From assembly GCF_002251945.1 (NCBI RefSeq), contig NZ_NDHW01000117.1, positions 1 to 56,086 of the forward strand: a stretch of DNA of 56,086 nucleotides, read 5' to 3'. Positions 33,366 through 42,180 of this stretch are shown here, piece after piece (the stretch's first letter is position 1; every line of letters begins with the position of its first letter). This DNA comes from Pseudanabaena sp. SR411 (lineage in GTDB: Bacteria; Cyanobacteriota; Cyanobacteriia; Pseudanabaenales; Pseudanabaenaceae). The position numbers and the translations under genes are program-made. The notes beneath the pieces were generated by a model. That model was not told the DNA's origin. It ran no database searches and saw only the letters and a list, made by a program, of their open reading frames with translations.

Positions 33366-34607
33366 ATGTCGTTATTGAATTTACCTGGATTAGGACAAAT
33401 GGTGGAGGTGATTAGTAAAGAGCGTAATCTCCCCAAACATGCTGTCCAAAATGCTTTGCGAGAAGCTTTACTCAAGGGATATGAGCGCTTTCGCAAAACC
33501 TATCGCTCCGATGGCATTAACTTTGAAGAAGAGCATTTTAATAATTTTGATGTAGAACTAGATCTCGAAGGTGAAGGATTTCGGGTTCTCGCGACAAAAA
33601 CGATTGTTGATGAAGTTGGTGATGCTGATCATGAAATTGGCTTGTTTGAGGTGCGCGAAGTTGCTCCTGAGGCTCAAGCTGGTGGAACTGTAGTTGTTGA
33701 TGTGACTCCCGAGCAGGGTGACTTTGGCCGCATGGCAGCAATCCAAACAAAACAAGTACTAGCTCAAAAGTTGAGAGATCAGCAGCGCAAGATTATTCAA
33801 GAAGAGTTTCAAGACATTGAAGGGACAGTTCTGCAAGGTCGAGTGTTACGTTTTGAAACAACCTCTGTAATCGTGGCAGTTAGCAGTGGATTTGGACAGC
33901 CTGAAGTTGAAGCTGAACTTCCCAAACGTGAACAACTGGCAGGGGAAAGACCCTATCGCCCCAATATGACTTTAAAGGTCTATCTAAAGAAAGTATTTGA
34001 AGGTTCACGTCGGGGTCCTCAGTTATTAGTATCACGCGCCGATGCTGGTTTAGTTGTGTATTTATTTGCCAATGAAGTACCTGAAATTGAGGAAGAAATC
34101 GTCCGTATTGTGGCTGTGGCAAGAGAAGCTAATCCGCCATCCCCTGCGGTTGGTCCCCGTACTAAAATTGCTGTAGATACCCTTGAGCGCGATGTTGATC
34201 CTGTGGGCGCTTGTATTGGTGCTAGAGGGGCGCGGATTCAGGCAGTGGTCGCTGAGCTACGTGGCGAAAAGATTGATGTGATCCGTTGGTCGCCCGATCC
34301 TTCGACCTATATTGCCAACTCCTTAAGCCCTGCAAGGATTCATGAAGTGCGTTTGATTAATGCCAATGAAAGAATTGCCCATGTGATTGTCCCAGAGGAT
34401 CAGCTTAGTCTGGCGATCGGTAAAGAAGGTCAAAATGTCCGTTTGGCGGCGAGACTAACAGGCTGGAAAATCGATATCAAAAATTTGTCAAAGTACGACT
34501 ATGAAGATGAAGACCGCAAAGCTCAAGAAAGCATTGCCAGAACCTCGACAATCCTTGAACAATCTCATGAAGATGATGAAAATGACTATGACAACAGTGA
34601 AGATTAA
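33366..34607 (+). CDS. nusA: Transcription elongation/antitermination factor NusA
   Basis: A 413-residue NusA that binds RNA polymerase and nascent RNA to control pausing and termination. Visible parts: N-terminal polymerase-binding domain (1-135), S1 domain (about 140-215, GTVLQGRVLRFETTSVIVAV), then two KH domains with GACIGARGARIQAVV and SLAIGKEGQNVRLAARL. The C-terminus ends in an acidic tail (QSHEDDENDYDNSED) instead of the repeats of E. coli NusA, usual in cyanobacteria. It is followed by a palindrome (ACAGTTTAATTAAACTGT at 34614) and ylxR. Confidence 0.95.
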   Translation: MSLLNLPGLGQMVEVISKERNLPKHAVQNALREALLKGYERFRKTYRSDGINFEEEHFNNFDVELDLEGEGFRVLATKTIVDEVGDADHEIGLFEVREVAPEAQAGGTVVVDVTPEQGDFGRMAAIQTKQVLAQKLRDQQRKIIQEEFQDIEGTVLQGRVLRFETTSVIVAVSSGFGQPEVEAELPKREQLAGERPYRPNMTLKVYLKKVFEGSRRGPQLLVSRADAGLVVYLFANEVPEIEEEIVRIVAVAREANPPSPAVGPRTKIAVDTLERDVDPVGACIGARGARIQAVVAELRGEKIDVIRWSPDPSTYIANSLSPARIHEVRLINANERIAHVIVPEDQLSLAIGKEGQNVRLAARLTGWKIDIKNLSKYDYEDEDRKAQESIARTSTILEQSHEDDENDYDNSED

Positions 34608-34613
34608 AAATCT

Positions 34614-34631
34614 ACAGTTTAATTAAACTGT
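34614..34631. repeat. 18-bp perfect palindrome
   Basis: ACAGTTTAATTAAACTGT, directly after the nusA stop codon; too AT-rich for a strong terminator. Confidence 0.4.
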
Positions 34632-34667
34632 TTAATTAAGTAGATGGACGTAATTAATTACAAACCC

Positions 34668-34712
34668 AAAGTTGCAAAGTTGCGCCCCATAGGGACGCAG
34701 CTTTGCAACTTT
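34668..34712. repeat. 17-bp-arm hairpin between nusA and ylxR
   Basis: AAAGTTGCAAAGTTGCG pairs with CGCAGCTTTGCAACTTT with one mismatch. It may moderate readthrough into ylxR. Confidence 0.45.
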
Positions 34713-34739
34713 GAATTAGCTACTTAGGAGTAAATTAGT

Positions 34740-35039
34740 TTGGCTCTGAAGCTACACCGTCGTTGTGTTAGTTGCCAATGTGTCGCTATGCGCGATACTT
34801 TTTGGAGAGTAGTACGTGTGCCGATCGCCGATCAGCATCACAACGAAGATAAGCCTAAGCATGATCAAGTTCAACATCAAATTCAGCTTGATCAGGGCAT
34901 GGGGCGATCGGCATATGTTTGCCAAAAGCTGGAGTGTTTACAAATAGCTCAAAAGAAAAATCGTTTAGGGCGATCGCTCCGCACCCATATTCCACCTGAA
35001 ATTTTTGATATTCTCAAATCCCGTCTTCAGAATCCATAA
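34740..35039 (+). CDS. ylxR: YlxR (DUF448) family protein
   Basis: A 99-residue RNA-binding-like protein of the YlxR family, normally cotranscribed with nusA and infB. RRCVSCQCVAMRDTFWRVVR at the start, GRSAYVCQKLECL and the final KNRLGRSLRTHIP match the family. A His/Asp-rich insert (DQHHNEDKPKHDQVQHQIQ) separates the two halves and is unusual. The start is TTG 34740 with AGGAG nine bases before. infB does not follow; galE does. A 24-bp-arm hairpin overlaps the stop codon. YlxR may influence RNA processing or nucleoid functions; this is not settled. Confidence 0.85.
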   Translation: MALKLHRRCVSCQCVAMRDTFWRVVRVPIADQHHNEDKPKHDQVQHQIQLDQGMGRSAYVCQKLECLQIAQKKNRLGRSLRTHIPPEIFDILKSRLQNP

Positions 35040-35079
35040 ATCGTGAGGTCGCTTTGCGACCTCACGATTTATGGATTCT
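35029..35079. terminator. Perfect 24-bp-arm terminator hairpin at the ylxR stop codon
   Basis: Arms 35029-35052 and 35056-35079 with loop TTT; tip GTCGCTTTGCGAC. The ylxR stop codon is in the left arm, so the hairpin caps the operon there. Confidence 0.75.
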
Positions 35080-35131
35080 AGAGTGGAGTACAAAAAGCGT
35101 TATAAATTAGTGCAAAAAATGATGAAACGTT

Positions 35132-36121
35132 ATGAATAAACAAACAATTTTGGTTACAGGTGGTGCAGGCTATATTGGCTCTCATGCAGTCAAAGCATTG
35201 CAACAGGTTGGTTATAAGGTGGTGATTTTAGACAATCTCGTCTATGGTCACCAAGATATCGCTGAAACCCTAGGTGCAGAATTGATTATTGGTGACACAA
35301 ATGATCGCGCCTTGCTCGATCGCCTATTTAGTGAGCGTCAAATTAGTGCGGTCATGCATTTTGCAGCTTATGCCTATGTGGGCGAGTCGGTGACACAGCC
35401 TGACAAATACTATCGCAATAACGTTGTTGGCACTTTGTCTTTGCTAGAAGCGATGGTTGCCGCGAATATAAAAGCCTTTGTGTTTTCTTCCACCTGTGCT
35501 AGTTACGGTGTCCCCCAGCAAATACCAATTACCGAAGATCATCCCCAATCACCCATTAATCCCTATGGGGCAACCAAGTTAATGGTTGAGCGGATTTTGC
35601 AAGATTTTGATGTTGCCTATGGGCTAAAGTCAGTGATTTTTCGATATTTCAATGCCGCAGGAGCCGATCCTGATGGAGCGATCGGCGAAGATCATGATCC
35701 TGAGACACATTTGATACCGTTAGTTTTGCAGACGGCTCTGGGTATCCGCGAAGCAATTACAGTTTATGGGTCTGATTACCCAACCGCAGACGGAACTTGT
35801 ATCCGTGACTATATCCATGTAACCGATCTAGCTGAAGCGCATGTATTGGGCTTGGAATATTTACTCAAGGGCAACAAGAGTGAAATTTTTAATCTTGGTA
35901 ATGGTAATGGGTTTTCGGTCAAAGAGGTAATTGATGCTGCCAAGCAGATTACGGGTAAGCCGATTAATGTAGTGATGGGCGATCGCCGTGCAGGAGATCC
36001 ACCTGCTTTAGTAGGTAGCAGTGAGAAAGCCAGAACTATCTTGAATTGGCTACCTAAATATGCTGATTTAAACCTGATTTTGCAACATGCATGGCAATGG
36101 CATCAAAAACGACATGCTTAA
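35132..36121 (+). CDS. galE: UDP-glucose 4-epimerase
   Basis: A 329-residue SDR enzyme that interconverts UDP-glucose and UDP-galactose and so feeds the exopolysaccharide enzymes. It has the NAD site TGGAGYIGSH, the SS(T)CASYG region, catalytic NPYGATK (Y-x-x-x-K), and YFNAAGADPDGAIGEDHDPETHLIP as in GalE, with CIRDYIHVTDLAEAH near the C-terminus. Length is normal. It starts 52 bp after the ylxR hairpin and ends in its own hairpin at 36124-36150. Confidence 0.94.
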   Translation: MNKQTILVTGGAGYIGSHAVKALQQVGYKVVILDNLVYGHQDIAETLGAELIIGDTNDRALLDRLFSERQISAVMHFAAYAYVGESVTQPDKYYRNNVVGTLSLLEAMVAANIKAFVFSSTCASYGVPQQIPITEDHPQSPINPYGATKLMVERILQDFDVAYGLKSVIFRYFNAAGADPDGAIGEDHDPETHLIPLVLQTALGIREAITVYGSDYPTADGTCIRDYIHVTDLAEAHVLGLEYLLKGNKSEIFNLGNGNGFSVKEVIDAAKQITGKPINVVMGDRRAGDPPALVGSSEKARTILNWLPKYADLNLILQHAWQWHQKRHA

Positions 36122-36123
36122 TA

Positions 36124-36150
36124 AAAAAGGGACACGAAGCGTCCCTTTTT
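36124..36150 (+). terminator. galE terminator
   Basis: AAAAAGGGAC pairs with GTCCCTTTTT around ACGAAGC; the T-run makes it a good intrinsic terminator of galE. Confidence 0.75.
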
Positions 36151-36175
36151 GTTAATTCCAAAGGCTAAATGCTAT

Positions 36176-36230
36176 GAAGTACAAAGGTTTGTTTCCCCGC
36201 CGAAGGCGGGGAAACAAACCTTTGTACTTC
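36176..36230. repeat. Perfect 26-bp-arm hairpin
   Basis: Arms 36176-36201 and 36205-36230 (GAAGTACAAAGG...) with loop GAA and tip CCGCCGAAGGCGG. It lies between the convergent galE and pterin-dehydratase genes. Confidence 0.65.
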
Positions 36231-36246
36231 GCTTGCTTGAAAAGTG

Positions 36247-36531
36247 CTATAGCAGCTTGTCAATTTTTTGAGCTAGCTCAAAGTCAAGGGCGCTAATACC
36301 ATCAGCATCATGGGTAGTGAGGTCGATCTTGACTTTGTTGTAGACATTAAAAAGTTCGGGATGATGCCCCATCTTATCGGCAACGATCGCCACTTTACTG
36401 ATAAAGCCAAAAGCTTCGACAAAATCCCGAAACTTAAAGTTCTTTTGCAACTTGTGATCAACAACTGCCCAACCAGCTAATTGGGCGAGTGCCGAAGAAA
36501 TTTCTACTTCAGATAATTTTTTAACAGTCAT
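36247..36531 (-). CDS. 4a-hydroxytetrahydrobiopterin dehydratase (PCD/PhhB)
   Basis: A 94-residue pterin-4a-carbinolamine dehydratase. It recycles the pterin cofactor of aromatic amino-acid hydroxylases. The motif [31 protein letters not shown] has the HHP...H residues of the active site. I choose ATG 36531 (MTVKKLSEV); an in-frame GTG at 36540 is an alternative. Length matches the family. No hydroxylase gene is seen nearby. A convergent hairpin lies downstream. The gene after it on the same strand is the SpoIID gene upstream. Confidence 0.9.
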   Translation of the reverse strand: MTVKKLSEVEISSALAQLAGWAVVDHKLQKNFKFRDFVEAFGFISKVAIVADKMGHHPELFNVYNKVKIDLTTHDADGISALDFELAQKIDKLL

Positions 36532-36569
36532 AACTCTCACAAAACATAGGATTAACCCTATATTTACAC

Positions 36570-36620
36570 AAAACTAAAAAAAGAAGGCGGCACAAAGTGC
36601 CGCCTTCTTTTTTTAGTTTT
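36570..36620. terminator. Perfect 24-bp-arm terminator hairpin at the SpoIID stop codon
   Basis: Arms 36570-36593 and 36597-36620 (AAAACTAAAAAAAGAAGG...) with loop AAA. The stop codon of the minus-strand SpoIID gene lies in the right arm. Confidence 0.75.
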
Positions 36621-37422
36621 TGATGGGTTGATCGCGATACCACCAAGATAGGATTTGTACCCAATTCCAGCCATTTTGAGCCATTTGTTGGGTCATTTCT
36701 TGATCGAGGTGTTGACCATCGGAAACGGGCATATATCCGCCACCCCAGCTAATCCAGTTGCGAGGCAAACGGGCGCGATAATATCCTTTAAAACCAGGTC
36801 TGAGCATATAGCCTGCGGTTGAGGCAACAGCCTGATCGCTACGACTATGGATGAGGGCGATCGCTTGTCCCGTCTGAGGATCAAAGCGATAGAAGCCTTT
36901 ATATACTTGATCGCGAGTATCACTCACAAGATCATAGGGAGCTTCACCCCATTTACGTTGACGTTGGGTATTGACAGCATAGCTACGAGCCGCTACTGCT
37001 TGCGCCATTAATGCGTCCATGTGCCAACTAGCAGGCATTTCACTAGGTACAACGCTACGAAGATATTCCTCAAGGGATAACACGTTAACCGCGATCGCCT
37101 TGTTATTCCAAGCTCGCAATTCGATCTCGCCTGGGTAAAGATTGCTGCCGACTTGCACCAATCCATTATTGCTAGGGGTAATTCGATATGCAGAAGTAAG
37201 TGGCAAGGTGTACCACTTACCAGGATCGAGACGGCGGCTTGCTTGACCTGAAGCTTGGAGAGTTGATGGTTGAGTCACAGCTACAGACATTTTGGAGCCA
37301 TTTTCCTCTCTAACCAAAACCCTCAATAAACTAGCAGCCGCAGCTTGGGATACTCCTGCAACTATGACCAACAGCAAGGACAAAATTAGCGTGTACATCC
37401 CTTTGGAGAAGTGTTTCATCAT
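36613..37422 (-). CDS. SpoIID/LytB domain secreted protein
   Basis: A 269-residue exported protein with a signal peptide (ILSLLLVIVAGVSQAAAA, cleavage near 30). The SpoIID part has WNNKAIAVNVLSLEEYLRSVVPSEMPASWHMDALMAQAVAARSYAVN and SDTRDQVYKG, the core of the family. SpoIID in Bacillus cleaves denuded peptidoglycan; cyanobacterial members probably act on cell-wall glycans. The catalytic Glu is that of PSEMP. The protein is shorter than Bacillus SpoIID and lacks other wall-binding domains. A 552-bp gap upstream carries several repeats. Confidence 0.85.
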   Translation of the reverse strand: MMKHFSKGMYTLILSLLLVIVAGVSQAAAASLLRVLVREENGSKMSVAVTQPSTLQASGQASRRLDPGKWYTLPLTSAYRITPSNNGLVQVGSNLYPGEIELRAWNNKAIAVNVLSLEEYLRSVVPSEMPASWHMDALMAQAVAARSYAVNTQRQRKWGEAPYDLVSDTRDQVYKGFYRFDPQTGQAIALIHSRSDQAVASTAGYMLRPGFKGYYRARLPRNWISWGGGYMPVSDGQHLDQEMTQQMAQNGWNWVQILSWWYRDQPIKN

Positions 37423-37974
37423 TTAGTTAGGCACTCACACCTGTAAGCAAAGAATGTAATAAATTTTCAGTAAGATTTGAGGCATTTTAGTTTAGCCTCG
37501 GATAACCAGATAGTTTAGCAAAACAATCTGGTTTTGATAAACATTATTTCTGCATACTTATAGCAGCTTTTGCCTGAATTTTACCAAGGTAAACCACTAA
37601 ATAATTTTTGATGTCAGTCAAATTCTTACCAGATCACTGCCATAAGTCGCTTTGTGTATCAAGTGAATATCTGAAATCACAAGGATTAAGCGACTTCAAT
37701 CGCAGACTATAGAACATAAAACCCCAAAATAAGAGTGGCGGCGCTTAGCGCCGCCACTCTTATTTTGGGTTTGGATTTGTTTTATAGATATCTCTTGTAT
37801 TATTGATACGTTACATTGCACTAACGCATCCTACTGGAAACACCAAAATCAGTTTCAGAATGAGAATTGCCAACAAAACATCTTAGTGAATTAAAAATCA
37901 AACCCCGTAAGGATTTTAAAAGCTAAAAATGGCAACGCCATCTTTAGCTTTTGTATTAGTACATAATGGTAGTA
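37423..37974. other. Intergenic region between the SpoIID gene and rnpB
   Basis: 552 bp with no gene. It contains an AACCAGAT/ATCTGGTT hairpin at 37504-37533, a 22-bp-arm hairpin at 37723-37769, a degenerate TTTCAGAATGAGAATTGCC element at about 37855 and a reversed CCTTACGGGG element at about 37892-37965. The promoter of rnpB should lie just before 37975, but I cannot point to it. Confidence 0.55.
37723..37769. repeat. Perfect 22-bp-arm hairpin
   Basis: Arms 37723-37744 and 37748-37769 with loop TTA; GGCGGCGC tip, same class as the hairpin at 21160. Confidence 0.6.
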
Positions 37975-38445
37975 AGGAAGAGTAAGCGTGCGGTTGCGAA
38001 ATTTGTCTCAAAATTAACGAAAGGCTATGGCGAGTGCAAGTTTTGAGGAAAGTCCGGGCTTCCATGAAGATCAGGCTGCTGGATAACGCCCAGTGCGAGC
38101 GATCGTGAGGATAGTGCCACAGAAAAATACCGCCTATAGAGATATAGCGCGAAGCGCTATATCTCTATAGGTAAGGGTGCAAAGGTGCGTTAAGAGCGCA
38201 CCAGCAGAGTCGTGAGGCTCTGGCTCGGTAAACCCCAGCTGGAAGCAAGGCGAGAGGATACAAGTGTTGCGATCTTCAATTGATCTTGTGTCCGTTGCTT
38301 AATGGGGTTGCATAGTGAAAGCTAGGCGATCGCAGATAAGTGTGTGCCGCATGAGGTATTTGGTAACAAATATCCCAGATAGATAACCGCTAGGGTAGTT
38401 GCTAAAACTCCTAAAACAGAACCCGGCTTATGTCTTACTCTTCCT
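37975..38445 (+). ncRNA. rnpB: RNase P RNA
   Basis: The catalytic RNA of RNase P, which trims tRNA 5' ends. P1 is closed by AGGAAGAGTAAG (37975) and CTTACTCTTCCT (to 38445). The conserved core GAGGAAAGTCCGGGCTTCC (CR-I) and the ACAGAAA box, the AAGAGCGCACCAGCA element, the CTCGGTAAACCCC region and the GATAACCGCT element all lie in order. The P12 arm at 38133-38171 is a perfect 18-bp hairpin, longer and more regular than usual. Total length about 471 nt. Confidence 0.95.
38133..38171 (+). repeat. Perfect P12 hairpin of rnpB
   Basis: CCTATAGAGATATAGCGC, loop GAA, then its exact complement. The tip GCGCGAAGCGC is the same core as in the dispersed terminator hairpins of this window. Confidence 0.7.
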
Positions 38446-38850
38446 ACTAAAAATTAGTAGTCCAAAGTGATTTGTAGAGCATTTGAGTTGCAGATGCAGA
38501 GAGCCTACAACTCAAATGCATTGTAGGATTTACAATATTAAAGTTGTATAATTCCTAGCTTTTAGATTTACAGCAATTATCGATCAAACGAACCACAAGA
38601 AATTTCTAAAAAATATTGCTGAGCAAGACTTTCAGGAAATTCCTTGGCTTGGATTTGAGCGCAAAGCGTTATAGATTATTTTTTCGATTTTGTACTACAG
38701 GTTTTCAAAAAACAAAAGGCAGATTTATAAGTTTTTTGATTGATATTCACCTTAGAGATCTGGTACATCTAGAATCTAAATGAGATCTCTTGAATTGCAA
38801 CTTTAAAACTGCATTTGTTCTTACGAAACATTAACTAGAGTAATTAAACT
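38446..38850. other. Intergenic region between rnpB and the PgpH-type gene
   Basis: About 405 bp without a gene. A short CTACTAAAAATTAGTAG hairpin at 38445 follows rnpB, and a GCATTTGAGTTG hairpin lies at 38479-38519. A degenerate copy of the GAACCACAAGAA...GGATTTGAGCGCAAAGCG repeat lies at about 38585-38675. The promoter of the downstream gene should lie between 38680 and 38840. Confidence 0.55.
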
Positions 38851-41256
38851 ATGGGAATTGCTCCCACCCACTCATCTTTGCTCCCAGCAACAACCCACCA
38901 CATATCTCGCAAGTGGTCTGGTAGAGCAGTTATCGGAATTACCTTTGTCTGCCTCATCTCAACCCTCAGCATTAGGTTTTATTCTGAGCCACGCTTAGGA
39001 ATCGGTACGTTTGTCGATCAAGACTTAAGATCGCCTAGAACGATAGTGGCTACAGACATTGAGGCAACTAAACAAGCCAAAGAACTAGCTAAACAACAAG
39101 TAATACCAATTTATCGTAGTAATCCTGAGAGTGATGCTAATGCAATCAAGCATTTAGAAGAACTCCTTCAAGTAGGTGATAACCTGCGGATATCGTCTGG
39201 CAATTTACCTTATGTCGATCGCCAAATTTTGAGTGATGACGTGCAACGATATTTTCGGCGAATCTCGGATTTCGAGTGGTCGCAGTTACAGGAAAGGGCT
39301 AATCGACTTGCCGCTAATGCCAATAATCAAACGGCTATATCAGGGCTTATCAATAGAGATAAAGAAGCCCCATCCGTAGCATTGGCTGAGCTAACTCTAT
39401 ACAAAATTAATGCTCTTCCCCAAGATTATCAAAAGCTGATCAATACGGTGACCGAGATTCGCAAAGCCTATTCCATGACTCAGGAAAAAGCGGCAAAAGG
39501 TCCTGATATGTTTCGCGATCGCCTCTTGGAAATGACCAATGAAGAATGGGAAACCTGCAAGCAGTTGACGCGGCAAGCATTGATCGATATCCAGTCCACA
39601 GGGATTGTGGCGGGATTGCCCAATGACATGCTGCAAAAACGGCTAGCAAACCTGAGCAATTTGCCAACCAATGAAGAACATCGAGCTATGGCGATTGCTT
39701 TGCTCAGGGCTACAGTCAAGCCAAATATGACCATTGACTATGTAGGTACAACCGAAAGAGCGATCAAAGCATCTGAATCGGTTCAGACTCAAAGGATTTC
39801 ACTGAAGGCAGGTGACTTAATCGTTAAAGGTGGGGAGAAAATTACTGAGCGGCAATTCGTTATTTTAGATGAACTAAAAATGACCCAAAGACAAGTAAAT
39901 CTTAAGGGATTGGTCTTGATGGTCGCAACTACAGCGCTCTGCTTTGCCGTATTTGGCTATGCCAATCGACGATGGCAATATTTACTCAAAGTCAAATTAC
40001 ATATCAAAGATCTTTTGGTGCTGGGCATTATCTGCACAGGTAGTGCTTTAGCAACGGTGATGATGGCTCCAAACATGCTCGTATTTCTGCCATTGGCAAG
40101 TATGAGTCTAATCATTGGTAGTTTTTACAGTTCTCGCCTTGCAATTCTCGTCACATGTCTCACTTCAGTCTTACTGGCGATCGCGATTAGCTCTGACTTA
40201 CTAGTACTTGCACCGATCATCATTGGCTCAATTGTCGCGGCGGTGATTACTAATCGCCCCCTGACGCGATCGCATCTAGCGGCTACAGGATTATTAGTCG
40301 GTTTTCTGCAAGCGGCTGTATATATTGCGATCGCCATTATTGCTGGCTCCACACCACCAGTATTGATCGCCATCACAGCACTTCAGTATGCATCGGGAGG
40401 ACTGATTTCCGCGATCGTTGCTCTTGGTGCGATTCCTTATTTAGAGCATATTTCCTATGCATTAACCCCTTTTCGTCTAGCGGAGCTAGCGAACCTTGAT
40501 CGTCCTTTACTGCGTCGCCTAGTCACAGAAACCCCTGGAACTTTTCAGCACACTTTGTTTGTAGCAAACCTTGCTGAAGCTGCTGCCCGTGAACTGGGAG
40601 CCGATACAGCCTTAGTGCGAACAGGTACGCTCTACCACGATATTGGTAAAACTCTCCGCCCTGAATATTTCATCGAAAATCAAATGGGGCAGCCTAATCC
40701 TCACGATATCCTTAATGATCCTTGGGAAAGCGCTCAAATTGTCAAAGAGCATGTTTCAGGTGGGCTTAAGCTAGCTCAAAAATATCATCTTCCTGAAATG
40801 CTGCAAGCATTCATTCCAGAGCATCAAGGTACGATTACAATCACCTATTTTTATTGCCAAGCCCAAAAGCGATCGCAGCATATTGTTGAGTCAGATTTTC
40901 GCTATGTTGGACCGATACCTCAATCTCGTGAAACAGGAATTGTGATGTTAGCTGATGCCTGTGAAGCCGCCCTGCGATCGCTTGGCACAGATACAACCCT
41001 TGAAGCCGCTAAGAGCTTACTTATGCGGATTTTTCAAGCTCGATGGGATGATGGTCAACTCAAAGATTGCTCCTTGACTTGGGAAGATTTAGATCGAATA
41101 GCGCCTGTATTTATCAAGGTTTGGCAAGAGCGTAACCACGGTCGGATTAAATATCCAAACCTAGCCGACAAGCTTGATCCATCAGGCTCCGCATTACCTG
41201 ATCATCTTTGTAAACCCAAAGATGCACTAATACCTAAAAAGATTGCCTTGAAATAA
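38851..41256 (+). CDS. pgpH: PgpH-type 7TM-HD cyclic-di-AMP phosphodiesterase
   Basis: An 801-residue membrane protein. Order: N-terminal membrane helix (about 27-45), an extracellular 7TMR-HDED region (about 50-335), seven membrane helices (about 350-555), and a cytoplasmic HD domain with GTLYHDIGKT (His596, Asp597), GQPNPHD, VKEHVSGG and PEHQGTITITYFY. In other bacteria PgpH hydrolyses c-di-AMP, which regulates potassium and osmotic balance; this family is named by that activity. Length and layout fit. The HDIG form of the HD motif is intact, so activity is expected. Confidence 0.9.
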   Translation: MGIAPTHSSLLPATTHHISRKWSGRAVIGITFVCLISTLSIRFYSEPRLGIGTFVDQDLRSPRTIVATDIEATKQAKELAKQQVIPIYRSNPESDANAIKHLEELLQVGDNLRISSGNLPYVDRQILSDDVQRYFRRISDFEWSQLQERANRLAANANNQTAISGLINRDKEAPSVALAELTLYKINALPQDYQKLINTVTEIRKAYSMTQEKAAKGPDMFRDRLLEMTNEEWETCKQLTRQALIDIQSTGIVAGLPNDMLQKRLANLSNLPTNEEHRAMAIALLRATVKPNMTIDYVGTTERAIKASESVQTQRISLKAGDLIVKGGEKITERQFVILDELKMTQRQVNLKGLVLMVATTALCFAVFGYANRRWQYLLKVKLHIKDLLVLGIICTGSALATVMMAPNMLVFLPLASMSLIIGSFYSSRLAILVTCLTSVLLAIAISSDLLVLAPIIIGSIVAAVITNRPLTRSHLAATGLLVGFLQAAVYIAIAIIAGSTPPVLIAITALQYASGGLISAIVALGAIPYLEHISYALTPFRLAELANLDRPLLRRLVTETPGTFQHTLFVANLAEAAARELGADTALVRTGTLYHDIGKTLRPEYFIENQMGQPNPHDILNDPWESAQIVKEHVSGGLKLAQKYHLPEMLQAFIPEHQGTITITYFYCQAQKRSQHIVESDFRYVGPIPQSRETGIVMLADACEAALRSLGTDTTLEAAKSLLMRIFQARWDDGQLKDCSLTWEDLDRIAPVFIKVWQERNHGRIKYPNLADKLDPSGSALPDHLCKPKDALIPKKIALK

Positions 41257-41263
41257 GCAAGTC

Positions 41264-41319
41264 AAACCCCAAAAGATAAGTGGCAGCCGCTTCGCGCTGC
41301 CACTTATCTTTTGGGGTTT
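41264..41319. terminator. Perfect 24-bp-arm hairpin
   Basis: Arms 41264-41287 and 41296-41319 (AAACCCCAAAAGATAAG...) with tip CGCTTCGC. It follows the PgpH-type gene and has TTTTGGGG on its 3' side. Confidence 0.7.
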
Positions 41320-41716
41320 ATGTCCTAAGCAAAAACCTACATTGCTATAAAAATAGACATTAAGACCCAAGAATTAGTAATGCGGCGCTTTGCGCCGCAT
41401 TACTAATTCTTGGGTGGGACAGGAGTAAGTTCGCTTTAAGTATAAACACTTATATTAAATACAAGTAAAAAATATCTATATATTTTCTTAACTATTACAA
41501 CAATCAATTTATATATAAGAAATGCCCAAAAAGATTGTCATCAAAGCATTACAGGAATCAGTTAAGACATTGTTAAATTTATGCTTTATTCGGGATCGCT
41601 GAACCTAACTCTAAGTAAAGGTTAGAGCCTGATTTATCCACAATTCTTACCCTACATAATTAAGTTAATTAATAAAAATTTTTTTAGTAAATTTGGCAAA
41701 GCCAAATTTAAGATAT
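41320..41716. other. Intergenic region before the small Cys-rich gene
   Basis: A 24-bp-arm hairpin (41365-41415) is the main feature. A 26-codon frame at 41522-41602 (MPKKIVIKALQESVKTLL) is present but without support. The rest is AT-rich and presumably holds the promoter of the next gene. Confidence 0.5.
41365..41415. repeat. Perfect 24-bp-arm hairpin
   Basis: Arms 41365-41388 and 41392-41415 (ACCCAAGAATTAGTAATGC...) with loop TTT; tip GGCGCTTTGCGCC. Confidence 0.65.
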
Positions 41717-42010
41717 ATGAACTCTTCAGGTAACTCAGTTACAGCTTGCCGATTGTGTCAGCACTACAATCCTGAAGGAAGAAGGGGTGGGTTTTGTGGA
41801 AAGTTAGATGTTCCTGTCAGTCCTGCATGGAATGCTTGTAGTCTAGCAGCCCATCCTTTTGAGACATCGTGGCAACCTGCTGATGATTTTACTTCCTTAT
41901 TACACGAATCCTTTCATGACTCAATCCCCTTAGTGCATGAGAAAAGCCCAGAGCTACAAGAGATCAATATGCGATCGCTTAGTTTCTCCGAATACTCAAT
42001 TGCAAGTTAA
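41717..42010 (+). CDS. Small cysteine-rich conserved cyanobacterial protein
   Basis: A 97-residue protein from ATG 41717 (MNSSGNSV). The first half has four cysteines, with CRLCQHYNPEGRRGGFCGKL and then WNACSLAAHPF, a pattern that recurs in cyanobacterial short proteins of unknown function and could bind a metal or an Fe-S cluster. The second half is acidic and weakly conserved. The frame extends upstream to a TTG at 41693, which lacks a ribosome site. It precedes the yifB gene by 170 bp. No function can be given. Confidence 0.65.
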   Translation: MNSSGNSVTACRLCQHYNPEGRRGGFCGKLDVPVSPAWNACSLAAHPFETSWQPADDFTSLLHESFHDSIPLVHEKSPELQEINMRSLSFSEYSIAS

Positions 42011-42180
42011 ATTTTTAATAATATTTTTAAGCTAATCAGATCTTTTGACTTCTACTTTTCAGGTTTGTAACTAACAAAGCAAATCTAAGAGGTGGTAACA
42101 ATAGGTAAGTTATAGTAAATTTACATATGATAATCTTGATTAATTGAGATTTTGTTGATTCTTACTGTGATAGGTAAAAA

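Noticed and set aside
41522-41602. 26-codon frame before the Cys-rich gene
   Set aside because: Too short, no ribosome site and no recognisable feature.
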